A stretch of 29,900 nucleotides of DNA from an uncultured Planctomycetales bacterium (GTDB lineage: Bacteria > Planctomycetota > Planctomycetia > Pirellulales > Thermoguttaceae). Location: the NCBI GenBank assembly GCA_937889015.1, contig CALARR010000008.1:1-29900 (forward strand). The letters are read 5' to 3'. The position numbers and the translations under genes were made by a program. Every line of letters begins with the position of its first letter. Within the stretch, counting starts at the first letter, position 1. Below are positions 1 to 8,021 of this stretch, one piece after another. The notes under the pieces are model-generated. The model worked only from the letters and a program-made list of their open reading frames with translations, had not been told where the DNA came from and searched no databases.

Positions 1-56
1 TGCCTCTGTGCCTCTGTGCCTCTGGGCCTCTGTGCCTCTGTGCCTCTGCGCCTCCC
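1..56. repeat. 8-bp tandem repeat, TGCCTCTG unit
   Basis: Six consecutive near-identical 8-base units (TGCCTCTG, one with a leading G) followed by a degenerate seventh (CGCCTCCC) run from the window edge up to the stop codon of the oxidoreductase gene. The array probably continues to the left. It lies just 3' of a gene and has no coding role. It looks like a simple-sequence repeat; no CRISPR-like spacers are present. Confidence 0.85.
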
Positions 57-57
57 C

Positions 58-1374
58 CTAAATCTTCTCCGGCAGCTCATAACCCTTGCGCCGGGCCCGA
101 TCCAGGTACTGGTTGGCTTCCGCGTCGTCGGGGAAGATCTCCTTGACCGGATCCCAGCGCAGCTTGCGGTTCAGCCACCGGGCGATATTGCCCAAGTGGC
201 ACACGGTCGTCGAGCGGTGACCGATCGCCACGTCGGCCACCGGCTTGGCACGCGTCTTCATGCACTCGATCCAGTTGCCCACGTGGTTCTGGTCCTGCCC
301 CTTGGCCTGGGCCGTGATTTCCTCGCCGATCTCCGCGGGGTTGGTCTTCACCTTGCCTCGCGACAGGTCCATCTTGCCCTTCTCGCCGAAGAAGATCCCC
401 CCGCCGCCGCTGCCCGAGTCGAGTTTCACCACCACACCGTTGGCGTAGCGGTAATGGATCATGGGGATCCTGCAGGCATCATCGCCCCGTTTTCTGGGTT
501 CGGGCGCGGTGTAGGTGGGCGGGTTGTATTTCTCCCCCTCCACCCAGACTTCGACCGGACCACTCTCGTCCATGCCCAGGGCCCACTGGATCTGGTCCAG
601 ACCGTGCGCGCCCCAACCCGTCATCTCGCCGCCCGAATACGGCCGGAACGAGAGCCAACCCGGATTCGCACGCGGCTTGTACAGGTCGACGTGGTAGGGC
701 ACCAGCGGGGCCGGACCGCACCACATGTCCCAATCCAGCCCCTCGGGCACGGGCTGCGCCGGGAAGGCGCATTCCCAGGGACTAGGATAGTTGCAGCCGA
801 TGACTTCCTTGATCTTTCCCAGCTTGCCCGTGCGCAGATACTCGCACGACAGGCGGTTCACGGCCTGCGATCGCTGTTGGCTACCGACCTGGAACACGCG
901 CTTGTATTTGCGTGCCGCTTCGACCATCAGCCGCCCCTCGTGGATCGTCAGCGAGAGCGCTTTCTCCGCATATACGTCCTTGCCCGCCTGGCAGGCGTGG
1001 ATCGTCACCAGGGCGCGCCAGTGGTCGGGCGTCGCCGTGACAATCGCGTCCACGTCCTTGCGTTCCAGCAGCTTGCGGTAGTCCTGATAAGGCTCGCCGC
1101 CATGTTTCTCGGCCAGTTCCTTGGCACGCGGCAAGCTCACGTCGGCAATCGCCACGAACCGCGTCTGGTTCGAACTCAGGGCGTTTTTCAGTACGCCGCT
1201 GCCTTGGCGGCCAATGCCGATTCCGGCAATGCCGATTCGGTCATTCGCGCCCGGTTGCCCAGGCGCTGCCAACACGTGGCGCGGAATGAAGTAGGGCGCG
1301 GCCACCGCCGTGGAGGCCAGAGAAACGCCGCGACGCAAAAGCTGCCGCCGGTTCAGAGTGTGAGACGTGTGCAT
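58..1374 (-). CDS. Gfo/Idh/MocA family NAD(P)-dependent oxidoreductase, Tat-exported
   Basis: A 438-residue protein. The start at 1374 was chosen because it puts a twin-arginine signal right at the N-terminus (NRRQLLRRG followed by a hydrophobic stretch ending near HVLA); 49 further in-frame codons upstream lack signal-like character. The mature N-terminus has a Rossmann glycine motif (GIAGIGIGRQGSG). The second family hallmark, usually EKP, reads EKA here (VYAEKALSLT), so the lysine that helps position cofactor and substrate is kept and the proline is lost. A WGAHGLDQIQWALG segment and the C-terminal NWIECMKTR segment are typical of planctomycete members. These enzymes oxidise or reduce sugars or related polyols with bound NAD(P); the substrate cannot be read from sequence. 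Tat export implies folding with cofactor before translocation. The gene diverges from a XylR-type regulator across 275 bp, which suggests but does not prove control by it. Confidence 0.93.
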   Translation of the reverse strand: MHTSHTLNRRQLLRRGVSLASTAVAAPYFIPRHVLAAPGQPGANDRIGIAGIGIGRQGSGVLKNALSSNQTRFVAIADVSLPRAKELAEKHGGEPYQDYRKLLERKDVDAIVTATPDHWRALVTIHACQAGKDVYAEKALSLTIHEGRLMVEAARKYKRVFQVGSQQRSQAVNRLSCEYLRTGKLGKIKEVIGCNYPSPWECAFPAQPVPEGLDWDMWCGPAPLVPYHVDLYKPRANPGWLSFRPYSGGEMTGWGAHGLDQIQWALGMDESGPVEVWVEGEKYNPPTYTAPEPRKRGDDACRIPMIHYRYANGVVVKLDSGSGGGGIFFGEKGKMDLSRGKVKTNPAEIGEEITAQAKGQDQNHVGNWIECMKTRAKPVADVAIGHRSTTVCHLGNIARWLNRKLRWDPVKEIFPDDAEANQYLDRARRKGYELPEKI

Positions 1375-1649
1375 GGGCAAGCCGGAGATTGGGGTGAGGC
1401 AGGGCTTTCCGGGTGGTGGCCTTATCGATCCCGCACCGTGAATGCCCGGGCTTCTTGCCGCGCGAGCACTCTCCACCGTGCCGAACCGATAATCCCAAGC
1501 CCTCACCCGGAGAAATGACACGGTTCTCGGCTCTACGCGCTTGCGAGAGCCAAGTCACGCACCTATCATCGATCTTCAGACGACGTAATACAACCGGCGT
1601 TTTGCGCAACTCGCGCGTGTTTTCCGTCCCCTCCCCTGGAAACCTCGCT

Positions 1650-2849
1650 ATGGGTCCACCTGCCCGGCCCGGCCTACGCCATGTAGCCCTGGCCTATCCG
1701 GTGGCCGTGCCCTGGATGGCCCTCTTCGCACGCGGCGTCGCCGAATACGCCCAGGCGCACGGCGGCTGGACCTTCACGACCAGCCCCCCCACCCTGAACG
1801 GAGCCGAGGAGTTCGCCTTGGACATCCGTTCCCTGGTCGGATGGCCCGGCGATGGCGTGATCGCCGCCATCAGCAGCCCCGCTGAGGTCCGGGCCGCAAA
1901 GGCACTCGGAATCCCCGTGGTCAATCTTTCCGGCGCCATGGCCCAGTCCGGTCTACCGCGCGTCATGGTCGATCACCACGCCATCGGCCGGGTGGCGGCC
2001 GAGCATCTCTTGCAGCGCGGCCTGCGCCGCATGGCCTTCTACGGCATGCCCGATCTGGAGTTCTCCAAGCAACGCCGCCAGGGGTTCTGCCAGCGGCTCA
2101 AGGCCGAAGGCGTCGAGTGCTCGGTCTTCGAATCGCCCGTGCTGCCTGCGGCACGCCTGTCCTGGAACGAACAAATGGCGCCCCTGGATGCCTGGCTCCG
2201 CAACCTCAAGCCCCCCCTGGGGATCTTTGCGGTGCAGGACTACCGCGCCCGGGTGCTGGTCGACGAGTGCCTGCGGTTGGGCCTGCGTGTGCCACACGAC
2301 GTGGCCGTGATCGGTGTGGACAACGATCCCACCATCTGCGAATTGTGGTCGCCGATGCTCACCAGCGTATCGCGGAGTGCCTGGCGCGTCGGCTACGAAA
2401 CAGCGGCCCTCTTGGACCGGCTCATGGCCGGCGCCGCCGCACCGCGCAAGGATATCTTGATTCCCCCGGATGGGGTCGTCCAACGGCAGTCGACCGACAC
2501 CGTCGCCGTCGAGGACCAGCACGTGGCGGCCGCCGTGCATTTCATCCACGACCACCTTGGTCAAAGGTATGGGATCGAGCACGTGGTGCGTGCCGCCGGC
2601 ATCTCGCGCCGACAATTGGAACTCCGCTTTCGCCGTGCCTTGGGCTGCACCCCGTATGCCTATGTCTGCCGTACGCGCGTCGAGCGTGCCAAGCATTTGC
2701 TGGCCGGCGCACGCATGAAGATGCGCCATGTGGCCGGCGCCTGCGGCTTCGCCAGTCCGGAACGGTTTCGGCTCATCTTTCGCCGTGCCACCGGCAGCAC
2801 GCCGCTGGAGTATCGCCGCTCGATTGAGGCCCGCAAACGCGACTATTAG
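1650..2849 (+). CDS. XylR-family transcriptional regulator (LacI-like sensor + AraC HTH)
   Basis: A 399-residue protein. The start at 1650 (MGPPARPGLRHVALAYP) fits the family length; an open stretch upstream (from 1413) is not signal-like and overlaps the divergent promoter region. Residues about 10-280 form a periplasmic-binding-protein-like sugar sensor (AVIGVDNDPTICELWSPMLTSV is the typical late segment). Residues about 288-395 are an AraC-type double helix-turn-helix, ending with GFASPERFRLIFRRATG and TPLEYRRS. Such proteins bind a sugar or derivative and activate or repress neighbouring catabolic genes. The divergent exported oxidoreductase is the obvious candidate target. The Shine-Dalgarno is weak (TGGAAA). 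The ligand is unknown. Confidence 0.9.
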   Translation: MGPPARPGLRHVALAYPVAVPWMALFARGVAEYAQAHGGWTFTTSPPTLNGAEEFALDIRSLVGWPGDGVIAAISSPAEVRAAKALGIPVVNLSGAMAQSGLPRVMVDHHAIGRVAAEHLLQRGLRRMAFYGMPDLEFSKQRRQGFCQRLKAEGVECSVFESPVLPAARLSWNEQMAPLDAWLRNLKPPLGIFAVQDYRARVLVDECLRLGLRVPHDVAVIGVDNDPTICELWSPMLTSVSRSAWRVGYETAALLDRLMAGAAAPRKDILIPPDGVVQRQSTDTVAVEDQHVAAAVHFIHDHLGQRYGIEHVVRAAGISRRQLELRFRRALGCTPYAYVCRTRVERAKHLLAGARMKMRHVAGACGFASPERFRLIFRRATGSTPLEYRRSIEARKRDY

Positions 2850-2860
2850 TCTCTGCATTG

Positions 2861-2970
2861 CTATTGACCCTCAGGTAGATAATGCAACGAGGGCGACCAG
2901 CGGGAGCCCGGTTTCGCGGTGCAAACGCCACCTTCGTGTTGCATTCCTTTTCTGAAGATCAATAATGGCC
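2861..2970 (+). repeat. Palindromic element copy A (candidate structured RNA)
   Basis: First of two related ~109-nt elements between the regulator and the squalene-cyclase-like gene. Outer arms TATTGA (from 2862) and TCAATA (ending 2964) pair. TCAG/CTGA lies inside them. The central stem AATGCAAC (2881-2888) pairs perfectly with GTTGCATT (2938-2945). The enclosed part has GGGCGACC, a CGG-GAGC-CCG mini-hairpin and GCAAACGCCAC, all conserved in copy B. A separate perfect 7-bp GC hairpin (CCCGGCC/GGCCGGG, 2970-2994) follows. The strand is assumed from the flanking genes. Confidence 0.6.
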
Positions 2971-3144
2971 CCGGCCGACCAACGGAAGGCCGGGAAAATC
3001 AGGCTCCCGATGGTCGCCCTTGGTTCATTCGCTGTGCAGGACCCAATAAAGAAGGGCCGGATCTCCGCAGCGGCGGACATTGCTTGCGACAAGGGCCAAA
3101 TGCCGTTAGACTAGACACTTGGCCTCCCACTCGTCTCACGCCGT

Positions 3145-3252
3145 CTATGGACCCTCAGATAACCAATGCAATCGGGGCGACCCACGGAAGCCCGGTTCCC
3201 TGCGGCAAACGCCACGCGTACATTGCATTACCGTTCTGAATACCAATAGGCC
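3145..3252 (+). repeat. Palindromic element copy B (candidate structured RNA)
   Basis: Second copy, starting 284 bp after the start of copy A and ending 29 bp before the ATG of the next gene. The central stem is AATGCAAT (3165-3172) with ATTGCATT (3222-3229): relative to copy A the closing C-G pair has become T-A, a compensatory change. The outer arms are CTATGG and CCAATAG (one bulged A), against TATTGA/TCAATA in copy A. The internal blocks GGGCGACC, CGG-AAGC-CCG and GCAAACGCCAC are kept while unpaired stretches vary. It could act as a leader RNA of the downstream gene or be a mobile intergenic palindrome. Confidence 0.6.
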
Positions 3253-3281
3253 TCCCGAGGTTTTTCCCTGGAGTTGTGTTC

Positions 3282-4919
3282 ATGGCTGGAGTGGATCCCT
3301 CACAGCCGGCAGGCAAACAGCCCTCCAAGAAGGGGGTGCCGCCCGCAAGTCCGGCCCAACCAACTTCCGCCCAACCCAAGGCGGCAGCGCCCAGGGCCAA
3401 GCCGGTGGCCAATGTTCCGCAGGCGCGCGCCCCCAAGCCGGTCCAGATCCTGGGCCCCACCATTTCCGAAGACGTCGGCTCGCCCGCCATCGAAGAAGGG
3501 GAAGCGGCCGTCATTCTCCGTAGCTCCCCCCCGTGGCTGATCAGCGCCCTGTTGCACATGGTCGTCCTGATTGTCCTGGGGCTGATTGTCGTCAGCCGAT
3601 ACATGCCCAAGTCGGTCCAACTGGTGTCCAGCCAGATCTACGGCGAGGAGTTGGGCCTGCAAACCCTGGTGGAAACCAAGCTGGGCACCAACACCGACCA
3701 GATGGACGAGCCCATCGTCACGCCCGACAAGCTCAAGTCAGCGGACGATCCCTTCGCCGCCCCCAATCGAATGCAGATTCAGTTGGATGGCGCCGCCGCC
3801 ATGTCCGACATCTCCGCCCAACTCGGGATGGCCTTCCACGGTCGGCAGACCGGCACCAAGAAGAACCTCTTGGGCAAATTCGGTGGGAGCGAGACCACCG
3901 AGGCGGCCGTGCAGCTCGGCCTTACCTGGCTGGCTCGCCAGCAGGCTGCCGATGGCTCTTGGAGTCTGGTGGGCCCTTACAGCGACGGTTGCCCGTCGGT
4001 AAAGGGATACGAGAATCGAGGCGCCGCCACCGCGATGGCCCTTCTGGCCTTCCAGGGCGCGGGCAGTACCCACCAAAGCGGCACCTGGAAGGGTCCCATT
4101 GCCAGAGGCTGGAACTGGTTGCTGAAACAACAGGACTCCCTGGGCTGCTTCTTCCAAGAAGGCGGTTACAACCACCGCTTCTACACCCAGGGGCAGGCGA
4201 CAATCGCCATCTGCGAACTGTACGCCATGACCAAGGATTCCTCGCTCAGAGAGCCAGCGCAACGCGCCGTACGGTACTGCACCAATACGCAAAAACCCAA
4301 AGGCGGATGGAAGTACTATCCCCAGGATGCCAACGGCGAAAACTACGCCGACGTGTCGGTCACCGGCTGGGTCCTCATGGCCTTGCAGAGCGCGCGCATG
4401 GCCGGCCTGCGCGTCGATCCCGAGGCCTTCACCCGTTGCGAGGCCTTCCTGGATCGCGTCGGTGTGGAAAAGGGGAGCCGTTATCGGTACATGGAGCGAG
4501 AAGACGAGCCACGCCTCAGTATGACCGCCGAAGGTCTGCTCTGCCGCCAGTACCTCGGTTGGCCCCGTACCGACGACCGCCTTCTGGCCGGGGCCGACTG
4601 GATCGGCCAGAATCTGATCGACTATCGTAAACGCAACGAGTACTACTGGTACTACGCCACCCAGGTCTGCCATCACCTCGAAGGCCAGCACTGGCAACGC
4701 TGGAACGCGCGCCTCCGCCAACTCGTCCCCGAGCAGCAGGAAAAAGCCGGCAAGGAGGCCGGCAGTTGGCACCCCACCAAGCCAGCTAACGACGCCTATA
4801 TTGGAGAGAATGGTGGCCGCTTAGTTGTCACCTGCCTGTCGATCTACATGCTCGAAGTCTACTACCGGCACATGCCCCTCTATTCCAAGATCGCCACCAC
4901 CGGCGACGCCATTCCGTAG
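3282..4919 (+). CDS. Membrane-anchored prenyltransferase/squalene-oxidase-repeat protein
   Basis: A 545-residue protein. The ATG at 3282 follows a GGAG 8 nt upstream; an in-frame GTG two codons earlier is less likely. Residues 1-75 are rich in Pro, Ala and Lys and probably disordered. Residues about 85-107 form one transmembrane helix (WLISALLHMVVLIVLGLIVV). After a ~90-residue linker, residues about 205-530 are an alpha/alpha-toroid of squalene-cyclase-type repeats, with QW-like motifs such as RQQAADGSWSL, KGGWKYYP and a GYNHRFYTQGQATIAICE segment. Planctomycetes encode many such anchored proteins, and their role is unsettled. No DxDD or DxxDDTA-type cyclase acid motif is evident, so a role as a real terpene cyclase is doubtful. 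Its 3' end converges with the gene at 4979. Confidence 0.85.
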   Translation: MAGVDPSQPAGKQPSKKGVPPASPAQPTSAQPKAAAPRAKPVANVPQARAPKPVQILGPTISEDVGSPAIEEGEAAVILRSSPPWLISALLHMVVLIVLGLIVVSRYMPKSVQLVSSQIYGEELGLQTLVETKLGTNTDQMDEPIVTPDKLKSADDPFAAPNRMQIQLDGAAAMSDISAQLGMAFHGRQTGTKKNLLGKFGGSETTEAAVQLGLTWLARQQAADGSWSLVGPYSDGCPSVKGYENRGAATAMALLAFQGAGSTHQSGTWKGPIARGWNWLLKQQDSLGCFFQEGGYNHRFYTQGQATIAICELYAMTKDSSLREPAQRAVRYCTNTQKPKGGWKYYPQDANGENYADVSVTGWVLMALQSARMAGLRVDPEAFTRCEAFLDRVGVEKGSRYRYMEREDEPRLSMTAEGLLCRQYLGWPRTDDRLLAGADWIGQNLIDYRKRNEYYWYYATQVCHHLEGQHWQRWNARLRQLVPEQQEKAGKEAGSWHPTKPANDAYIGENGGRLVVTCLSIYMLEVYYRHMPLYSKIATTGDAIP

Positions 4920-4941
4920 AACGCGCTGCCAACTCACGTGG

Positions 4942-4961
4942 CCGAGACCTCTCGCTCTCGG
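4942..4961. terminator. Hairpin between convergent genes
   Basis: Perfect 6-bp inverted repeat CCGAGA/TCTCGG with an 8-nt loop in the 59-bp gap between two convergent genes. There is no T-run, so it is at best a bidirectional, non-canonical terminator. Confidence 0.4.
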
Positions 4962-4978
4962 AACGTTGCATGCGGCAG

Positions 4979-5659
4979 TCAGAACAGCCGCGGACCTTGG
5001 ACCTCCGGGGTCGGCTCGCCACGAGGTTGCGGCGGAGCCGGCAAGGCTGGCTCCTGAACGGTTGCCGTCTGCTTCGCCACCGGCGCCGGCGGTGTCGACG
5101 GGGCGGGCGTGGGAATGGTCTCCACCGTCCCGGCCGCGTCTGGCGCGGCCGGCTCTCCAACCGTCGACGGCGGTGGCGAAGGCCATTCATCGGTCACCGG
5201 AGCTGCAGGACCATTGCGCCCATTGCCGTACATGGAGTACGGATAGGCAGGATACGCATATACGCCCGCCGGAGGCATGGGCCACATCTCCCACTGCCCG
5301 CGATAAGCACGCCGCTCTAATTGCACCGCAACCGGGCCGCTGCCCAGCGAAAAGAAGACCGGCGGCATGCCGATCTGATACGAGAAGTGGTACGGCACCG
5401 GCATGGGCCGGTAGCCGTGCAGCGCGGATTGGGTCTGCATCTGCCGCTCCAATCCTCGCCCACGCTGCTCGACGGATCGCAGATACGACTGCGCCGTGTC
5501 GTGACGGCCGGTCTGCGGTGACGGGGGGGGTGGTGTTGGCGTTCGTTCACCCTCGGCTCCCAAGGTGAGGCTCGCACCCAGCGCGCTGGCCACGACCAAG
5601 ACCAGGTGCCGAGCGTACCTCCCCCATCCCACCAGGACTGCAGACCAAGAGCGTCGCAT
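4979..5659 (-). CDS. Exported proline-rich protein of unknown function
   Basis: A 226-residue protein. The ATG at 5659 has GGAG 7 nt upstream on the minus strand. A positively charged N-region is followed by a hydrophobic stretch (HLVLVVASALGASLTLGA), a plausible signal peptide with cleavage near residue 35. The mature part has a short charged segment (YLRSVEQRGRGLERQMQTQ), a tyrosine/proline-rich centre (PAGVYAYPAYPYSMYGNG) and a long Pro/Ala/Thr-rich, low-complexity C-terminus ending in RLF. I recognise no family. Such proteins are often cell-surface or periplasmic spacers. The coding call rests on the signal peptide, the Shine-Dalgarno and the uninterrupted frame; the low-complexity tail makes it less secure than its neighbours. 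Confidence 0.68.
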   Translation of the reverse strand: MRRSWSAVLVGWGRYARHLVLVVASALGASLTLGAEGERTPTPPPPSPQTGRHDTAQSYLRSVEQRGRGLERQMQTQSALHGYRPMPVPYHFSYQIGMPPVFFSLGSGPVAVQLERRAYRGQWEMWPMPPAGVYAYPAYPYSMYGNGRNGPAAPVTDEWPSPPPSTVGEPAAPDAAGTVETIPTPAPSTPPAPVAKQTATVQEPALPAPPQPRGEPTPEVQGPRLF

Positions 5660-5969
5660 GCTTGCACTCCGACTATTGGCGTCCCAAAGGCCTGACTCGG
5701 GCGACCGGAATCTCCATAGACAGTATCGTTCGCCTGCCCCGAGGCAGCGGAACTCCCCTTCGTATATCCATCTATTTTACCCTGCCGTCCCATTTTGATT
5801 CCAGGGATAGAACAAAGGCCCTGGAGGACGGCCGCAGGCATCCTCGCCTGCGACTGCCCGGACCATCTCCAGGTTCTACCCGGCGCGCCACCGGATTGCA
5901 CATTTTCTCGCTCCGCGGTAGCTTCAATAGCGCAGCAGCAGCCCAACGGCCTTTGCAGAGGCGGTCCCC
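5660..5969. other. Divergent intergenic region, no gene seen
   Basis: 310 bp between two divergent small exported-protein genes. The only notable feature is a relatively AT-rich patch around 5760-5805, where a promoter for one or both genes could lie (TAAAAT on the minus strand). I could not identify a matching -35 with confidence, nor any RNA gene. Confidence 0.4.
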
Positions 5970-6590
5970 ATGATTGGTATATGGGTTCTCTTGGCGGGGT
6001 TGGGTCAGGATCCGGCGGCGGCCACCCCAACAGCTTCAACCGGCGCGCCGTTGGCAGCACGGAACCAGAGCACTGGCAGGGACTTGCGCACGGAGGCCCA
6101 AGAAGCCCTCCACCGCTGGGCCAGGCCCGGTCCCACCGAGTGGGAACCGGCGGCTCGGCAATTCATCGACCTGTACAACCGCCTACAGGCGGACAAGCAA
6201 TTGGCGACTTCCGTCCGTCAGGAATTGCTGACGCGACTCCGCACGAGGCTCATGGATCTGGACCGCCAGATCTCCGGACGCCAGCGCCGTGACGCAACGC
6301 ACCCCGCAACGCCCTCGCGGATCACTTGGCCTCAGACGACGTATCTGGCTCAGGTTGGGCCTGGTGCCCGGGCCGCGGCACGGGCCGATGCGTCAAATGA
6401 GGGGGATCCTGGCGAGCAACTCGTGCACTTGATCCGCACCACAATCGCCCCGCACACCTGGGACACACGCGGTGGAATGGGTACGATCAAGCTTTGGCGC
6501 CCTGGTCATGCCTTGGTCGTGCGCCAGACCGACGACGTCCATGACCAGTTGGCCAACTTGATCGAGCAGTTGCGTCGCGCCGGGCCCTGA
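5970..6590 (+). CDS. Small exported protein with secretin-N/STN-like C-terminal segment
   Basis: A 206-residue protein with a short hydrophobic N-terminus (MIGIWVLLAGLG) that may act as a signal or anchor. The middle is polar and Arg-rich, predicted helical (RQELLTRLRTRLMDLDRQI). The last ~55 residues (LVHLIRTTIAPHTW, GTIKLWRPGHALVVRQTD, VHDQLANLIEQLRR) match a pattern recurrent in planctomycete proteins and related to the short N-domains of secretins: a helix, a strand pair and a second helix. The purine-rich AGAGGCGG upstream of the ATG is an acceptable Shine-Dalgarno. The role is unknown; protein-protein contact in the periplasm is an inference. A long imperfect hairpin (AGCCC and TTCACG pairing with CGTGAA and GGGCT) follows the stop at about 6591-6643 and may end transcription. 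Confidence 0.65.
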   Translation: MIGIWVLLAGLGQDPAAATPTASTGAPLAARNQSTGRDLRTEAQEALHRWARPGPTEWEPAARQFIDLYNRLQADKQLATSVRQELLTRLRTRLMDLDRQISGRQRRDATHPATPSRITWPQTTYLAQVGPGARAAARADASNEGDPGEQLVHLIRTTIAPHTWDTRGGMGTIKLWRPGHALVVRQTDDVHDQLANLIEQLRRAGP

Positions 6591-6727
6591 AGCCCCCTTT
6601 TCACGCAACCGTCTCCCCGTGTCCCGAACGGCCGTGAAGGGCTGAGTTGACCATCTCGCCAGAAGCCGACTCGGACGTCGGCCCGGCACACCACGCCCAT
6701 CGGATCGTTCGCACTTCTGGAGCACGC

Positions 6728-7963
6728 ATGCAGGCCGAAATCATTGCCAACGGAGACGAAATCACCAGTGGACGCATCCTGGACACCAACGGGCAGTGGC
6801 TCAGTCAGCGACTCGAGGACCTGGGGATTCGCGTGCTCTATCACACGGCTGTCGGAGATGACCTCGAGGCCATGGTGGCCGTCTTCCGCCTGGCCGTGCA
6901 ACGCGCCGACGTCATCGTGGTCACCGGAGGCCTGGGGCCTACCGCCGATGATCTGACGCGCGAGGCCTTGGCGCGCGCCGCTCAGCGCCAACTGTTGCTC
7001 GACCCGGTCGCCCTGGAGCACGTTCGCTCGATCTTTGCTCGCCGCAAGCGACCCATGCCCGCGCAAAACGAACTGCAGGGCTACATGCCCGAGGGCAGCC
7101 GCATCATCCACAATCCCAACGGCACCGCGCCCGGGATCGCCCTGGATGTGCCCCGCGACGCGCGCCCCGACTGCCGCTTCTACTGCCTGCCCGGCGTGCC
7201 CGCCGAAATGAAAGAAATGTGGCCCCAGGTCGACCAATCGCTGCGCGAGGCAGGCGCGGGTCGGCAAATCATCGTCCATCGGGCCATCAAGTGCTTTGGG
7301 GCCGGCGAGAGCCAGGTCGAGGCCATGCTGCCCGACCTGATCCGCCGCGGTCGCTCCCCGCGCGTCGGCATCACCGCCAGCCAAACCACGATCATCCTCC
7401 GCGTGACCGCCGAAGCGAACACACGCGAGGAATGCCTCAAGGCCATGGAGCCCACCGTCTCGACCATCCGCGACTGCCTGGGCGCCCTGGTCTTTGGCGA
7501 GGCCGACGACGAACTGCAGGACGTGGTCGTCCGCGTGCTCCGCGAGCGGCGTCAGACGCTGGCCACCGCCGAAGCCGGGACCGCGGGCATGCTCGCCGAC
7601 GCGCTGGCCGTGGCCGACCCCAGCGGCGATTGTTTTCGCGGAGGTGTCACGGCCGTATCCGGGCCGGCGGCGGTCCGCCTGCTGGATGTCTCGCCAGCGC
7701 TGCTGGACCAGCACGGCCTGCGCAGCAGCCTGGCCGCCGAGGCCATGGCCGTGGGGTGCCGCAAACGACTGCAAACCGACTGGGGCCTGGCCATCAGCCC
7801 CTTTCCCTCCGTCAATCTGCCGGAACCGCAACCGGTGTTCCTGGCATTGGCCACCCCCAACGGCGTCACGGTCAAGCCGCTCCCCTTCGCCAGCCACCCG
7901 GCAACGGCCAGGATCTACTGCCTCAAACAGGCCCTGAACCTCCTCCGCCTGGCCCTGGTATAG
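6728..7963 (+). CDS. cinA: CinA-family protein with degenerate NMN-deamidase domain
   Basis: A 411-residue protein, the usual length of full CinA. The ATG at 6728 begins directly with the conserved MQAEIIANGDEITSG; upstream in-frame codons have no family similarity. Residues about 3-165 are the MoaB/MogA-like (MoCF) domain, which in CinA hydrolyses ADP-ribose (motifs GDEITSGRILDTNGQWLS and VVTGGLGPTADDLTRE). The middle links through the PGVPAEMKEMW segment. Residues about 265-411 correspond to the PncC nicotinamide-nucleotide amidase domain. There the canonical ESCTGG reads EAGTAG (residues 282-287), so the serine considered the nucleophile is alanine, and the later glycine-rich GIAGPGG region is replaced by ISPFPSVNLPEPQ. 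I therefore infer that the first activity is retained and the second lost. Confidence 0.93.
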   Translation: MQAEIIANGDEITSGRILDTNGQWLSQRLEDLGIRVLYHTAVGDDLEAMVAVFRLAVQRADVIVVTGGLGPTADDLTREALARAAQRQLLLDPVALEHVRSIFARRKRPMPAQNELQGYMPEGSRIIHNPNGTAPGIALDVPRDARPDCRFYCLPGVPAEMKEMWPQVDQSLREAGAGRQIIVHRAIKCFGAGESQVEAMLPDLIRRGRSPRVGITASQTTIILRVTAEANTREECLKAMEPTVSTIRDCLGALVFGEADDELQDVVVRVLRERRQTLATAEAGTAGMLADALAVADPSGDCFRGGVTAVSGPAAVRLLDVSPALLDQHGLRSSLAAEAMAVGCRKRLQTDWGLAISPFPSVNLPEPQPVFLALATPNGVTVKPLPFASHPATARIYCLKQALNLLRLALV

Positions 7964-7991
7964 ACCTGCAGAAGGTGCCGGCGACTGCCTC

Positions 7992-8008
7992 GCGATTAGG
8001 CCAATCGC
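7992..8008. terminator. Hairpin between convergent cinA and cytochrome genes
   Basis: Perfect 6-bp inverted repeat GCGATT/AATCGC with a 5-nt loop in the 58-bp gap between converging genes. No T-tract is present on either strand, so termination is plausible but not proven. Confidence 0.35.
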
Positions 8009-8021
8009 CGATGCGAGTCCT

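Noticed and set aside
16..1518. 500-codon plus-strand frame opposite the oxidoreductase
   Set aside because: It starts inside the simple repeat and is antisense to a protein with a Tat signal and Rossmann motif.
3251..3265. CCTCCCGAGG followed by five T, as a possible attenuator after palindromic copy B
   Set aside because: The stem is only 3-4 bp, too weak for a terminator, and the T-run merges with the ribosome-binding region of the next gene.
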